Source: Pectinophora gossypiella (taxonomy: Eukaryota; Arthropoda; Insecta; Lepidoptera; Gelechiidae). Taken from it: 64,000 bases of DNA. The stretch covers positions 7,254,001 to 7,318,000 of the forward strand of contig NC_065406.1 of the NCBI RefSeq assembly GCF_024362695.1. The letters are read 5' to 3'. How positions within the stretch are numbered: the stretch's first letter is position 1; the number at the start of each line of letters is the position of its first letter. The notes under the pieces were generated by a model that worked only from the letters and a program-made list of their open reading frames with translations, was not told the DNA's origin and ran no database searches. Shown piece by piece: positions 1-12,895 of this stretch. The translations under genes and the position numbers were made by a program.

Positions 1-243
1 GCTCGATTTGGAAGCGGAGGGGGTTGGCTCTTCCGTTGCGATTGTGACATCTTGAACGGGTTCGGTGGCTGTGCTACAACTCGGCTTCGGCCCTGAGTTC
101 TCATCGGCTACGAATAGCAGCGTGCGTTGAACAAACGGCGTGGCTTTATTGTAGAATTCGTATTGCTCGGGCACTTTGAAGCTGGACGGTATAGTAGTAC
201 GATGGGACTTTGAGAAGCGTCTCTCCATGTATTTTCTTGCCAT
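1..243 (-). CDS. Unidentified protein, partial (open at left edge)
   Basis: The minus strand reads 81 codons without a stop from an ATG at 243 to the window edge, so the protein continues outside. It begins MARKYMERRFSKSHRTTIPS, which is basic, and then turns acidic and Ser/Thr/Pro-rich near residues 50-81 (many E, T, P, S), suggesting a disordered tail. The codons have mixed, gene-like GC content, unlike the AT-rich DNA that follows. The ATG has a fair context (GACATGG). In the same frame the reading stays open upstream to 279, where it meets a TAG just before a possible acceptor (AG at 281-280), with a TACTAA branch-like motif about 20-30 bases further up. It could therefore be an internal exon 1-279 instead of a first exon. 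No family recognised. Coding status is fairly likely; the start is uncertain. Confidence 0.55.
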   Translation of the reverse strand, partial: MARKYMERRFSKSHRTTIPSSFKVPEQYEFYNKATPFVQRTLLFVADENSGPKPSCSTATEPVQDVTIATEEPTPSASKSS

Positions 244-1030
244 GTCATTCCCAACACGACTCACATTCACACTTTTCCACTATCAAACTAAGTATTTTAT
301 TTAGTATGTTCATAAGACTGTTATCACTGTTATAACCCGAAGTAAGTTATTTTATATTGTTACAGTCTTGAATTATTATTTTTTTAAATTACACATATAA
401 TTCTTTTATTATTACTACCTGCTGAAAAATAATGACCTTTTGCAACAGAATGATACAAGAATTTTTAATCTAAAACTTCTAAAGCAATGGCGATATCATT
501 TAGCATAAATAATCAGTATCGAATACCATGAAATAGCTATTAGAGATAGGAAATTGCAGGCAAGATGTAAAAGAAGAAAAATAAACGGTGCAGAATAAAT
601 CCATAGCGACCCCTCGAATTGGCAAGATAGGCGGGCGGGACCCGTAAACTATACCCACCTGAGAAACACTGTCACACGACATTACTGGAAATGACTTACG
701 CGAGTAAAAAAATCACTGCTTTTTTATCTAGAGAGAGATATTTTTTGATTATAGAAAATAATCATGATAAAATTAAAAACGTAGAATTATACCTTGATTG
801 ACACTATCGAGACCCGCGTTTATTTGTCTAGATGTGATATCCCGGCGCTGATTTTTTTCAATGCACAATAAACAGTAATAAATAATAATAAATATTACAT
901 TCCACAAAAGAAATAGTTAACAAAAGTTCAGGTGGGTACATGGAACATAAATTGTAGTGTTGTTCATTGCAATCGTACATTTCACTTTTGTTAACTAAGA
1001 GCTTGTCGATGAATTTTATACTGCCTTCTT
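244..1030. other. AT-rich non-coding stretch
   Basis: No credible exon or RNA gene seen. Short open frames here have no coding character. It lies just upstream of the partial minus-strand exon and would hold its 5' UTR or intron. Confidence 0.5.
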
Positions 1031-1034
1031 GATT

Positions 1035-1345
1035 CATCATCATCTTCCTAGCATTATCCCTATTTTTCACAGGGTGCGCTTACCTAACCTGAAGATTTGG
1101 CAGGTCCGGTTTTTTACAGAAGCGACTGCCTGTCTGCCTTCCAACCCGCGAAGGGAAAACCAGCCCAATACAAGTTAGGTAATGTGGGTTTCCTCACGAT
1201 GTTTTCCTTCACCGCTGAGCACGTGATAATCATTTATGATCCAAATATGAATTCGAAAACCAATTCGGCAATAATTGGTTTAGGCCTGCGCTGGATACTG
1301 GTTTCTTGATTAAAAACAAAAAAGTAACTCATATCTAGTACTTCT
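1035..1345 (-). mobile_element. SINE, family 2, reverse orientation
   Basis: The reverse complement contains a block reading '...tgctcagcggtgaaggaa' then 'aacatcgtgaggaaacccac', a stretch with a cagtcgcttctgtaaaa motif, and an end 'caggttaggtaagcgcac'. The same blocks, in the same order, are found in plus orientation at 48785-48938 and 49284-49345 in the Kazal-like gene intron. From memory this resembles a common moth SINE. The small open frames inside it are shadows. Confidence 0.55.
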
Positions 1346-1450
1346 ATGGTTGTCGCCGAACCCGGGACGACGGGTTGCAATTTTCGCGCGGAGGCTTCTC
1401 CGGCTATCGATCGTTGCGTGGGTAAACATTGCGCCCTTACCTTACCCCCG

Positions 1451-3200
1451 AACAACACCAAATATTCAATCTTCTCCCCAAGAGTAAAGGTTTATATTGT
1501 AACAAACATCGGCAAAACCCGAAAACTCTCGACTTGAAAATTTCATGAAACTCCGCATCGGTTGGTGTAACGATAATTCTATATTATACCGCGACGACGT
1601 GCAACCGAGCGTTGTTATATCGAATTTCGTATAAAGTACTTAAGTATGAGTAAAATTGGTTGTATAAATTATAATATGTAATGAGTTTGTCTGCGCAAGT
1701 AAACTATACACTGTCAGTTGAATGCATAGACTTAAAAAACTTGTATGAATAAATTATAACAAAGAAATACAAGATAAACACTTCATTATTAATAAATTAC
1801 AAATTATTTAAAATATGCCCAACTGTAGAGAAAAATGCAATCGATGTGCATTCATATTTGTTATTGAGTCCATTAAAAAAGTATTAAAAATATCAGCAAA
1901 TATCTCATCCACACAATTGGAGAAAACATTTCACAGCAATAGAAAAACAGGTACAAATGATTGATTCGCTGATAGGTTTCACGGCATTATTTCCAAACAA
2001 AGGCGTCAACAAAACTGCACCCCACGATTGTTCAACTTACACGCACTGCACGACAATCATACTGTAAGGGAACGGACGTGAAAATTATAAGCTCACTCTA
2101 GTTTTAAGCTACGTGTTTAGTTAATCGGTGAAAAAAGCAATTTTACTTACTTATTTAATAGTTATAGCTTTTTCATGCGATAAGAATCCGAACCTAAAAG
2201 GTAAATAAAACCAATAACACGAAGCACTTACATGAACTTTATTAACCTTGTCACGAATAATATTTATCGTCCTGAAGATTAATACAATTCAGTGCCAAAT
2301 AGCCTGTACCCCAAAATTCTGAATGTTCTTGAGTAGGTTCTTATAGTTCTAATGTGACGTTTCCTAAAATACTTTCAAGGTCTACAAATCTAAGAAAGTC
2401 ACATAGTCAAGAAAGATGAATGTATCCGACCAAAAGACAAATGGTTTCCAACCACCCAAATCGCTGAGAAATGAACCGATACTAACATTTTCAATAGATA
2501 TACAGTAGGTATATTAGTGTTATTGGTTTAGAAGTTCGCCCCAGACGATTTTCTTTTTCTCGTGTACGCCCTTTGAATGGTCCCTGCATCGGGGGAATTA
2601 CATTTCGATGACATGACGAATCCGAGATGACACGCGAGGGGCAACCTGTCTAAATATGAATGTGGCAAAATATTACTTTGGATCTGACTTCAAGAAAAGA
2701 ACCCATTTTTATAAAGAACCAAGTTTTTTCCTATTTCATAAGAAATTACCGATTAGTTTTACTTTTCACAATAACAGTTCTAGGCCGTTACTTGGGTTAG
2801 AAAATAAAATAAACACTATTCTACGAGTATTGTCTCTGGTTATTTGAGTCCATCTTTCGATAATATAAACAAATAAATATAGAAGATATAAAGACACATT
2901 ACTTAATAAATGCCTTTATCCAAAGTAAAAAAATACTTCCTTATCATTACATTAGCTGATATTATTTTCTGATCCCCTTATGAAATGTGTCGATTAATCA
3001 TTATACTTAGAGGGAGTCGAATTATTATCTCTCGACGACTAAAAAATGTTGCAAGGGACTGCCCTCGGCGTCTTGTAAATTTGATTAAGTATCTGCTTTT
3101 GGGAGCTTAAAAAAATGTTTCCATTAGAGGAAAAGGCGGATTAATTTCCTTGAAATATCGTATGTAAAATGCCAACGCAGATGATCGGTCCGTCAATGCG
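1451..3200. other. Non-coding, no recognised feature
   Basis: AT-rich sequence with no exon, RNA gene or clear repeat that I could support. The 63-codon open frame at 2656-2847 has no splice context and no coding character. Confidence 0.4.
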
Positions 3201-3204
3201 TTGC

Positions 3205-3395
3205 ATTTTTAAATATACTTACTTACTTGTTATTATTATTTTATTATTTAATTATTATTTTCTATGGTTTTGGTTTCCTTTTCTAATCTTAGTTTTTTTT
3301 ATATTTCTTATTTTCCGTGTAGTTTCTGTCCTGTGTTAAATGTAATGTACCTGTCTGTCTGTATCTGTGGTGGTGTCCGAAAATAATAAATATAT
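3205..3395 (+). mobile_element. LINE 3' end fragment
   Basis: A T-rich stretch passes into tgtacctgtctgtctgtatc and ends in an aataataaa-type tail near 3390, the layout of a 5'-truncated non-LTR retrotransposon 3' UTR. No coding part remains. Confidence 0.4.
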
Positions 3396-4065
3396 CTGCG
3401 TTTCTTTCTAAAATACCCGCCCGATTCTATCTAGTTACAAATAATTTTGTTTCCTGTGCGTGAGCTTACTAATTATATAAATAGGATTGTCCAAAATGAT
3501 GAACCAAAAGTAATAGGTTGGTAATCTGTCACTATAAGGTTTATCTTAGGATAGGATGCCAAGATAAAATATGGCTGCGGTTTTCTTGTGACAACTTGGG
3601 GCACTGCCCACCCTTGATATAGTTACCTATATCTTTATAATATTCTCATCTACACCCAGTTCAACGACCTGCACGTGTTCTGTTTCGTTTGGTGGATGTC
3701 AACAAAATAAATAGGAATAATGGTGCGAGTATAACTACCGACCGAAATAGCCGCGCGCCCGCCGTGCGCCCATCGCACCCTCACCGCGCGAACTTGACAA
3801 TCCCAACGTATTTATTTTTACCTCTATCTCATTGTATTCGGAAATGTTCCGGAAATATTTAGAATGTCGTCAGTGAGGGTAAAAATAATATAGTGCCTAT
3901 TTTAATAACTATAGGAATAGACTTTTTAATTCGTTTCTGGATATCATTCAGAAGTTAGTAGTTATATGTTCTATCTCAATTTATTAAACTAAATCGACTT
4001 TAGTAACTTAAATTATCTGCACATTTTTGGACTTCATAAAATTATATCATCTCTACTTACTAATA

Positions 4066-4205
4066 CATATTATAAATGCAAAACTATGTCTGTCTTTCTG
4101 TAACGCTATAAACCCAAAACTGCCGAGCTGATATTGATGAAATTTAGTTCAGATATAGATTAGACTTTGGGAAAGAACATAGGATAGTATATATATTATT
4201 TACTT
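4066..4205 (+). repeat. Dispersed repeat fragment (ttactaatacatattataaatgc type)
   Basis: Starts ttactaatacatattataaa, then a tgtctgtctttctgtaacgc stretch, 'gatattgatgaaatttagtt' and 'gaaagaacataggatag'. This order of blocks is a very widespread insect repeat known to me from moth genomes; its class (Helitron-like or LINE-like) is not certain. Non-coding here. Confidence 0.5.
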
Positions 4206-5984
4206 TTCACGGTTCACAATAAGGGCTTTTTATGAGGAAACTTTTAGATTTTGAAATATTACTACCCAAGTAGCAACCGATTGTCTTAAAAGAGAATTGT
4301 AGATATCTTGAAGGCAAGTAGACTAAATCAAACCCTTGTCTTGGATAAGTCTTATATGTCTCCAAGATATCCCTCAAGATATCTTGAAGATACAGTTTAG
4401 TAAAAGTGGGCACATACTTTAACTCTTATACAAGACAGACTTAAGACAACGCTAAGTCAGACTTAAACCCTACTTTAGACAATGTTCTTGCATATTCTAA
4501 ACTTAGAATTCTTGTAGTATCACTTAATACCAAGAATGTATACTTGAAGATATCTACAATACTTAGTTAAGACTATAGGATTGAATTGCACTGAGTCAAT
4601 TGTAACTTAACGAAGTAAAACTTCAGATCATACTAAAACGATTTTTACTTCACGCGTCTTTATTTTAGAATATAATGGCGAACATTTATATTAACACAAG
4701 AAATGAAGACTGTAAGAAAATGGCGTCTAAAATATTTGTTAAGTTGTTTTAACAAAAGGTTATTCTGCCGTTTCACATACAGGAAATTATAAACGCATGA
4801 TTGTTTCTCGTGTAAAATCGATAGAAAGTGTTAAAAAACAGAAGGGCCTTTAATATATCAGAAAAATAATAATAAAATTTGGATTGATTATTCAGCAAAT
4901 AAAAAAAATGGTGACATATAGTATAGAGAAATTCATTTTCTATTAATATGTCACAGCTGAACGCAGTAATTGTTACTACAACAGGAATATATATTAATTT
5001 ACTTCAGTTTTTGACGATAATATTGTCAAAAAAATATTACATGTTTTCTTCCTGTAAATGCAAAATGGCGTTAAGTAATATTTTTCTAAATGAAGTAAGA
5101 CTTTAGAAACAATTGATTTCGTAAGAATCAGTTTAGAAAAGTAAAGTCAAGTTGCACTTCATCAAGTACTAGTTAAGATAAATTTTACTTCAATTGTCTA
5201 GGAGTATACCAACTTAAGACAAAAAGTATTTAGTGAATTCCTACTTAAAACTCTTATATCTAAAGTGATCCTCTATTTTGATTTAGTAAAGTAATGTCGT
5301 AAAATCATGTTTGTTTATTCTGTGCCAGAATCATCTATGTAACAAGTAACAATTAAAATCGAACAAGCTTAAAACCTATGGAAAGTATGTTTGTTTGAGA
5401 GGTAAGTTTTTCGACTCGTGGAAGATAAAAAAATATTGTTATGCTGAGTTCTTACTTGGATAGGAATGTGATTTACTTAATTATTTAATATTTATCACAA
5501 TTGGAACTAACAAACATAAACTCAATTTGCTAATGAGTCTCCGTGCATACATTCTCATAGGTACCTACATGGTTCGCTGACGCAAAGTAGGTACGATCAC
5601 CGCACTTCTAATTGCCAACGGAAACAATGTGATTATTGTAAAAATTAACGAGTATCCGTTGAATATTGTATATACGAAGAACCCTTGCAATTTGATTAAC
5701 GTCGTGTGTGTGTGGTAGTTTCTAATCCCACCTAAAACATTATTGTTAAAAAAGGCGGCCAAATTCCCGATGTCTTTATCAAGCTAAAAAATAAAGGAAT
5801 CAAATCTAATGTCCACTTTAAATGCATTTAACCATACACAAAACTTAAAATAGATATGTTTTGTTTATGATTGTGAATAAAGCTTAGTTAAAAATAGGTA
5901 CATTTTTAAAATTATTAAAAGAAAGAATGAAAGAAGAAAGAAAAGTATCTAGATACGCGGTAGCGTGTCAAGCCAAGTTCAAGA

Positions 5985-6320
5985 AATAGAACTGGCGAGC
6001 CGCACCGTGTGTATTATTACACGAACCATTTGGAGCCACTTTTGACCCCCTCATAAATCAAAAACTATTTCACATAAACGTATCAAATTTGGCTCATATA
6101 TTGAGACTTATGAGATACATATAAGTGTTCTAAATTTCATAAGCTTATCTCAAACGGTTATTTAGATATTAATGTCCAAAATCTTCATTTTTTGACTGAC
6201 TGACTGACTCATTTTTATCAAAACTCTAACCCAGTTCCAGATGACCTAGAGAGTTAAAATTTGGTATGCAGATAGGTAATTAGATGAATATAAAGGAAAA
6301 AATAAAAAAAACTGGCAACT
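5985..6320 (+). repeat. Dispersed repeat with tgactgactgactc block
   Basis: A stretch with 'gaccccctcataaatc', 'caaatttggctcatatattg', ttttttgactgactgactga and 'aaaatttggtatgcagatag' looks like a member of a dispersed insect repeat family. I cannot assign its class. It sits inside the putative TIR element. Confidence 0.35.
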
Positions 6321-6459
6321 TTTTAATAATTAGATTCTATCATGAACGCTTAACATAAATACCTAATTAGTGCCTGTACCTAACTATAGATGTAAGAATC
6401 AGTAAGTAATCAAAACTCATGACAGCCGGTCTTTTTGTGGTAGGTATCTAGATTAACTT

Positions 6460-6510
6460 AACATAACATACAATCACGCCTATATGCCCTATCGGGGTAG
6501 GCAGAGCACA
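6460..6510 (-). mobile_element. SINE tail fragment
   Basis: 'acgcctatatgccctatcgg' followed by 'ggtaggcagagcacaa' is a reverse-orientation fragment of the short repeat that occurs better preserved at 52368-52450 and 53345-53440 (gtggctctgcccaccccatt). Confidence 0.35.
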
Positions 6511-7832
6511 AAGTGATCATAAAACCACTTGATGCCACATTTGACAAGTACTTTAAGGGTAGGTAAGCAAGTTGGAACATGTGTTTAGCAGTGATAGGTT
6601 GTCAGCTTTTCGCCCACGATACAACACAACTCTCATCCATTTTACTGGCTTTTTTTTTATTTTTTTTTTTATTTATTTTGTTTTTTTTTTACCTATAAAG
6701 TCGACTTTTAGTTATGAATTTGTCTTTTTAAAAGGACCCACGCGTTACGAAGATATGTACTTACCTACAATAAGACAGATCTTAGGCTACAATATATTAT
6801 CTTATGTTATAAGAAGATATGATATGTTATACTGTTACTTATAAATAAATTTCAGGACTGACCATTGAACTTGGCACCCATTTAGATCTCACTTCTTTTG
6901 TCGTTGAAGTCAACAACCAAAGCATTGCATAATATTGAACTTGGCTCTCATTTCACGTCTATGTTTTTGATTGGATTTATTTATTATTAGACTAATAGGT
7001 ACCTAATTTTATATTTGAACTTAGCAGGTTTTAATATAAAACTCGATTTTTCATAGTGTAGTGTTGCCGTGCGCTTAGACTAGGTTAGACTAGCTTAGTC
7101 ATTTTTGAGAAGATTTGTGCGAGACGTAGGTACCTGGGCCGCCACACGCTGGATCGGATTTGAAAAACAGGAACTTACGATTTTTTTGCCAAAATTAAAT
7201 GATTGTGTTATACCCATCGATATAAAAAAAATTATGGCAATGAAGAAGATATCGCATCGCTAACAAAAACAGTGGGATGTGCATTATCACAGGTTAGTTT
7301 TCTGTATTTAATATTCTGCCTTCGAAAACCACCAGATCCTTTTATTATTTGGACTTCATCCATCTTTCTGCTTGCTTCTATTTCGATTTTATCGTCCATT
7401 GAATAGACTTTTCTTATGTTTTACTTATTGTAGTCAAAAACGAATAAAACAGTCTTGTATAGGAGCAACAAATAATAAAAATTGCCTTAAGTATATCTAG
7501 GCAATCAATTTTTACTTTACAAGACTAAACTGATACTTCACTAAATCAATTTAGTGTTAAGTGAGCCTTTAAATAATCTGAGTAAAGTAAAAGAATACTT
7601 GTAGACTTAACAGTAGGCTGAGATAAGACTAAATAGTTTTGTGAATACTTAACTTGGTTTTGTGTATTCTAAATTATCTAAAGTAGGATTTTTTGAAAAC
7701 TATATAGTGTTAAAGAAGGAAATGAATTTATGAAGTCCTAATAAGTCCTATTTGATTTGGATAAATCTCACTTTAGCTAAAGTTTAGACATATATGACTT
7801 AATCACAATTCTTGATTGCTACTTGGGTATTT

Positions 7833-10800
7833 ATCGGTTTTAAAACAATATTCCTCTGTCCGTTTCCCTGTAGTAGTGCATCAACTTTTGAATGGAAGAT
7901 CAATTTAAAGTTTGTTCTAATTAGAGTCTAGGGTCAAGGGCTATATTAAGAAGTATTTATATATATTTTTTTACGAAATCTTATAAAGAAAGACAATGGA
8001 AAGCAGCCATACTGCCTCTTTTTAAACACAATTTGGGGATATCTAATATATTTTATCAAATAAGTAGTGTGTTTACGCAAAGCGCTGCCGCGGCACACAC
8101 GCTTTGCTCGCTCGGCTCATGGGTAATGGTCAGCATACTAACCTAACCTGGCCCATTTAGGCTGAATAGTTTAATACCTTTGCCTATCCTAGTAACAACA
8201 ACATTAACAATGACAAAGTGCGAATTTTCAGGTTATAATGTAACCAATAATGTGAAAAATAAAAGAAAATAAAATTGATTATCATAAAAGCTTCCTCACA
8301 AAATGAATAACCGATTTTTAATCATGAAAAGATTCCTCGTCAATTTGTATATTTCGTTTTCCGAAAACCCAGAGGCAAGATTGTACACCCCAGCCTTACA
8401 AACACATCATGTAGGAATACCTACTACATGCTTGAAGAGTATACTGCATTTTCTTCCTCTTAATAAACAAGAGGCGAAATTCTGAAACATGGGTTACCTC
8501 TAAAATACGTGATACAACAGGGTGTTAATTAAGATGTCGCGTCTAGTAAAACCGAGTAAAGTTTTAGTACTCTGGAGACCTTCGAGTTAAGTTAAGGCCC
8601 TGCCTTCCTTACTTACGCTTGTGTAAATTATCGATGGAAAACCAGAGTTACTATTCTTCGCGACTTAGATAAGTATTGCGACCTTTTGTCTCTTATGTTA
8701 AGCTTTAAGTATGTTTATTAAACTATTTATTTCATTATGACTTTACGATAACGACGACGATATATAATATTTTAAACACAACGAGAAATATTTCGTTAGA
8801 TTGAGCACCAGGGAGGCGACAAACGTATGTATATAGATTAGGTATATTATTTCCATGAATACCTAAACTCAATTGAAAAAATGTTTATCTTTTCAGAGTA
8901 AAATATCTACTATTTAGTTTGCCATCGACACGATAAGAAAAACTATTATTATATAGATAAGTCCATATTATATCACGGCTATGATATTTTACGTTATAAC
9001 CTACACGATCCTACACTAAACTTTCAGGAGACACATTTTTCCGTGGCGAAACATCTCATTTAATACGAATGATTTTATTAGGGTTTTGAAGTGGAAAGGG
9101 AAAATGTGACTTATACATTTATACCTAAGATTTATACACAATTCGATTTACCCGCGTAAGCTTAATTAGTGAGGTCTTAAGGGAAATTACGAGCAAAGTC
9201 GAAGGCGGCCGCGTCCTTTGTTTTACTTAAGATAAGTTTGGCGATAAACTCCTGATAACTAACATCCGAAGATTTATTCCTTCGGGTCGACAGAATTGGT
9301 AAAAGAAACAAGACAATAGGAACTTAAATGAACCGTATTTAATTACCTATAGTATGGGTACATTTTTGTTAGAAAATATTTTCTGTTTTTGTGGAAACAT
9401 ACTTAAAAAAAACTTTTAATAATTTGAACAAAACAGACCTAATTATTTCTAGAATAAACCTCATACATCATCGTATCAATGAAAAGAAGCGCACGTATGC
9501 GTTAGGAGGATGATTTCAGACTACCTACTAAGCCTATCTGTTTTGCAGGATTTATTAGGTCAATGTACTTAAATGATTAAAAAACATACTTAGATAACAA
9601 CATTGAAACACGACGAACTGTCATTCACATTGTTCGCGTAAATCGCAGAGCGTGTGATGTATCGTAATTCAAGCTACGCAATACGCATGTGCAAGTGTAA
9701 TTTATGCGTGCACGCAGGCATTACTTCAAATCAACACGTCATTAAAATGCAAATGGCCGCCGGCCGCCGCTGAACTGTAGGCAATTATGTGATTATTAAG
9801 CACAAAGTGAAGGATCAACGATGCCTATTCCGCGGAGGTGTCATGTCGTGCTATCTACATTTCAATCAGGACTGGCGCTAGACTACAGCTTGCGTTTTGT
9901 AGTGGCTACACGCTCGAACGATTCATAAGAAAATTGTTTTCTAAAGATGTTGTATAGACATGGGGACTATGGGGAATCATCGAATGTAGAGTTCATAGGA
10001 TAATTTAAAAGTTTCATATAATATTGCGTTACAATTAAAAATGAATTGAAGATTGCTGACCTTATTTCACATTGGCAGTTTTAATAAAACCTGTAGGCTT
10101 AATTTCTTCCGATATAAATTTGATCCCGACTACAAAATCAGCGCTGCATTCACCTACGCGGTAGGTAACCATAAGTATATTATTAATAGTTGTACATTTA
10201 AGAGATTTATCCTATCAAAGTCCAGTACAAAAGCTTATTGAAGCTATATCAGTGAACTGAGAATATCTGTTCACTTAATGAGTCGAATCCCTCTCAAGTC
10301 CCATCCTCATCGCCTTAGCATCCGGTGGTCTTTCTCAGAATGTCTATTTGGGAATTTAGTCAACTATTGAACGATATCAATACCAAAGATTATCATTAGC
10401 TTATAGGTAATGAAAAAGAAATTGATTATTCATCAAATGTTTTAGGTTAAGTTAGTTAAATTTAGAATGAGCGTTTGCCCGCGAGGCATATTTTTTTGTT
10501 ATTTACAATACTTATACAATACTTTAAGGATAAAGAGAAGCTAACCAAGTAAATAAACCATGTGCACTGCAGTATAAAAATATAGACACGGAAACCTATA
10601 TTACATAAAAAGAAGTTACTTTTTCTGAATAAAATTAATAACCCTTAGCGTCGTTCCTAATCAAACTTCAAAAACTACGTGACTCGAAATATTTAGTATC
10701 GGACGGTCATTCAAAATTAAATGAATAAGTTTTATTAGTTGTAATTGTGTGCGGGCAGTGCGTGTGTACCTCGGGATTAACTTCGGGACAGACGGACCCC

Positions 10801-10968
10801 GGGGCTTAGCTATGTGGGGAAGGATGTATGTACCTATGTCTCACTGTTGACGACTTGGAAAGACCACCAAACTTTTCGTTGTAATAATTTGATGCTTGTT
10901 TATGTTCAATTTAGATAGTTAGTTATTCTATTCGTATGTGCATGAGTAAAATATTATTTTTTTCACGT
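7833..10968. other. Non-coding stretch with a GC-richer conserved-looking core at 9600-9800
   Basis: No exon or RNA gene seen. 9600-9800 differs from its AT-rich surroundings: it holds a gccgccggccgccgc block next to TAATT-, ATTTATG- and CACGC-type sites, the texture of an insect enhancer. That is only an inference from composition. Confidence 0.3.
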
Positions 10969-10971
10969 TAA

Positions 10972-11106
10972 TAAATGCACGTTAAGCCGTTGGTCCCGGC
11001 TATTAGCCGTAAAAACACCTCCACCCAAGCAGCGTGGTGGATACCCCCTCCGGTTGATTGAGGAGAGGCCTGTGCCGAGCAGTGGGACGTATATAGGCTG
11101 GTTATG
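10972..11106 (+). mobile_element. SINE fragment, family 1b (3' half)
   Basis: Contains gcacgttaagccgttggtcc, ggctattagccgtaaaaaca and ends ggacgtatataggctggtta. The same order occurs in the full copy at 58704-59043, so this copy lacks the tRNA-like head. Confidence 0.65.
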
Positions 11107-12697
11107 TTAATACATGATAAAGTAGTCCGCGTGTTTAAGTCCTCGAAATTATACAAAGTACTTATAGCCAAATAATAGTACCAACAATAGCGTGGCTCTA
11201 AAGAGAAGAATGCATGTTTGAAAGAAAATAAATATATGTTTTTACTAATATTAAGACAATTACTTTCCATTATTGCAATTAATTTTAAATATAGATCGAA
11301 GGAAAATCGAGTGTTTCTCAAACCATACACTTGGATCGCTTGTGGCGGGCAGTGGAACGGATACCGGAAGGGGGGATGGGACTAATCGCGTCTGACAGCT
11401 CCCTGATGGAGCACCGTCCACGTCCACCCGGATACATTTGGTGAATTTATTTACATATAAGTACATATTCCGAATTTAAACTAGTTAAATGACTGTCGTG
11501 TTGGAGGCTCGAGTAGTAAGTACGAAGGTACTTACCTACATATTAAAATAATAATTTCATAAGATTTGTATTCACAAGACAAATTGTACTTAATACACCT
11601 ATTGTACCTCTCACGTATCCGTATCGGAGTAAACATAGCCACAAGTTAATATGTTATAAGTAGTTCATCAGATTGAATAGGGCATATTTATGTACTTAAA
11701 CCTTTGTAAATGGAACATAGCTAGGAGTGGGTGCAATATTATACACCTGCACGCTCTGCCTACCCCTTATATAAAGGAATGCCTCACACACACACACACA
11801 CAACTACTAAAAACAATACAAGAGACAAATGTCTTTGAGGCTTTTTATTATCCTTATGATGACAGTAATGAGGTTAAGTTTTTACACATAGCCAAAATAA
11901 CTTTAAATAAGTGATTTTTAGAACACAAAGTTGTATCACAACACTCCAAACTGACAATTCAATCGAAACATGTGTCAAATAATAGAAGTTCGTATTATTT
12001 CGTGTAAATGCACAACCCTATTTAGGAGCAGTAAATAATGAACTTTTAAAATAAACTTCAACGAGTTCATAATAAACGCGAGTTTACAACTCAAAGCGAC
12101 ATGGACATAACCAAGTTTATTTTAAGTAATTGTTACTTTTGTCTTCCATATTTATTTTATTCTATGGAAAATATTCTTTTTCGTTGCGATATTTTATATT
12201 CTTGATATCTACGCCTAAATGCTTTGTTCTAGGTTGCCTTTTCTGAAACTTAATATCAATGTAGCCATATTGCTCACATAAGAAGCATCAGATAAATAAA
12301 TTTCCTAACTTCTTAGAGTAGTCGCTAAATATGGTTCAGTATGGACCATTCTTAGACGTACATTTAGTTGTCAGCTATAAGATTTTTAACCTTGAACGGT
12401 GTTGAGTACAAGGAACCCATAGTAGATACTAAAACCATTTGAGATTCCCATTGACATTCAGAATTTGCCTTTCAACTGTTTTAAGACAGTAGTTAAACAA
12501 AAACTTTACAAAAAAGGTTATTCTAAAGTTACTGATTATTTAGAAGATATGAATGCATGGGATTAACTGTCTGACAACTGATATTAGGCAGCTAAATTAC
12601 TTAATTGTATACCAATATTTTATGTTTATTTTTTTAAAGAACGTCTAGGGCCCTGTGCCGAGGATTTTCTTGCAGCTTATTTTCCCTGCTGCAGTAG

Positions 12698-12739
12698 TTT
12701 TAGTTTTAGGCGGATGGTCTCATCCGCCTAAAACTAAAA
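12698..12739. repeat. Perfect 19-bp hairpin
   Basis: The left arm at 12698-12716 and the right arm at 12721-12739 are exact reverse complements around a GTCT loop; the GC-rich part is GGCGGATG/CATCCGCC. It could be a decayed foldback element; there is nothing to suggest an RNA gene. Confidence 0.6.
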
Positions 12740-12805
12740 AAAACTAAAAAAGGAAACGAATTAAAAATATATTTTAGAAACACATCGCAAATTTGAAAAA
12801 AGAAA

Positions 12806-12895
12806 ATTCAAATTCAAATTTTCAAATTCAAAAATATCTTTATTCAGTAGGTAATATAGTTACACTTTGAATCGTCAATTTTTACATAACGAACA
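12806..12895 (-). mobile_element. LINE 3' tail (gacgattcaaagtg family)
   Basis: In reverse orientation it reads 'attgacgattcaaagtgtaa' and ends 'ctgaataaagatatttttga' plus a ttcaaatttgaa-rich tail. The same tail is at 54290-54353 (plus) and, partly, at 32831-32900 (minus). It is a 5'-truncated non-LTR element with no coding part left. Confidence 0.55.

Larger units (their letters stand above)
4263..7829. mobile_element. Possible long DNA element with 14-bp inverted ends
   Basis: TACCCAAGTAGCAA at 4263-4276 is matched by its exact reverse complement at 7816-7829. Inside both ends (4280-5270 and 7440-7800) the DNA is full of short repeated motifs of the ACTTAAG, AAGACTAA and AGTAAAGTAAAA kind, on both strands, as in subterminal repeats of non-autonomous DNA transposons. 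Beyond the 14 bp the ends diverge, and no target-site duplication is evident, so these may be two separate copies of one element and not a single 3.5-kb unit. The middle holds older repeats and no transposase. Confidence 0.35.
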
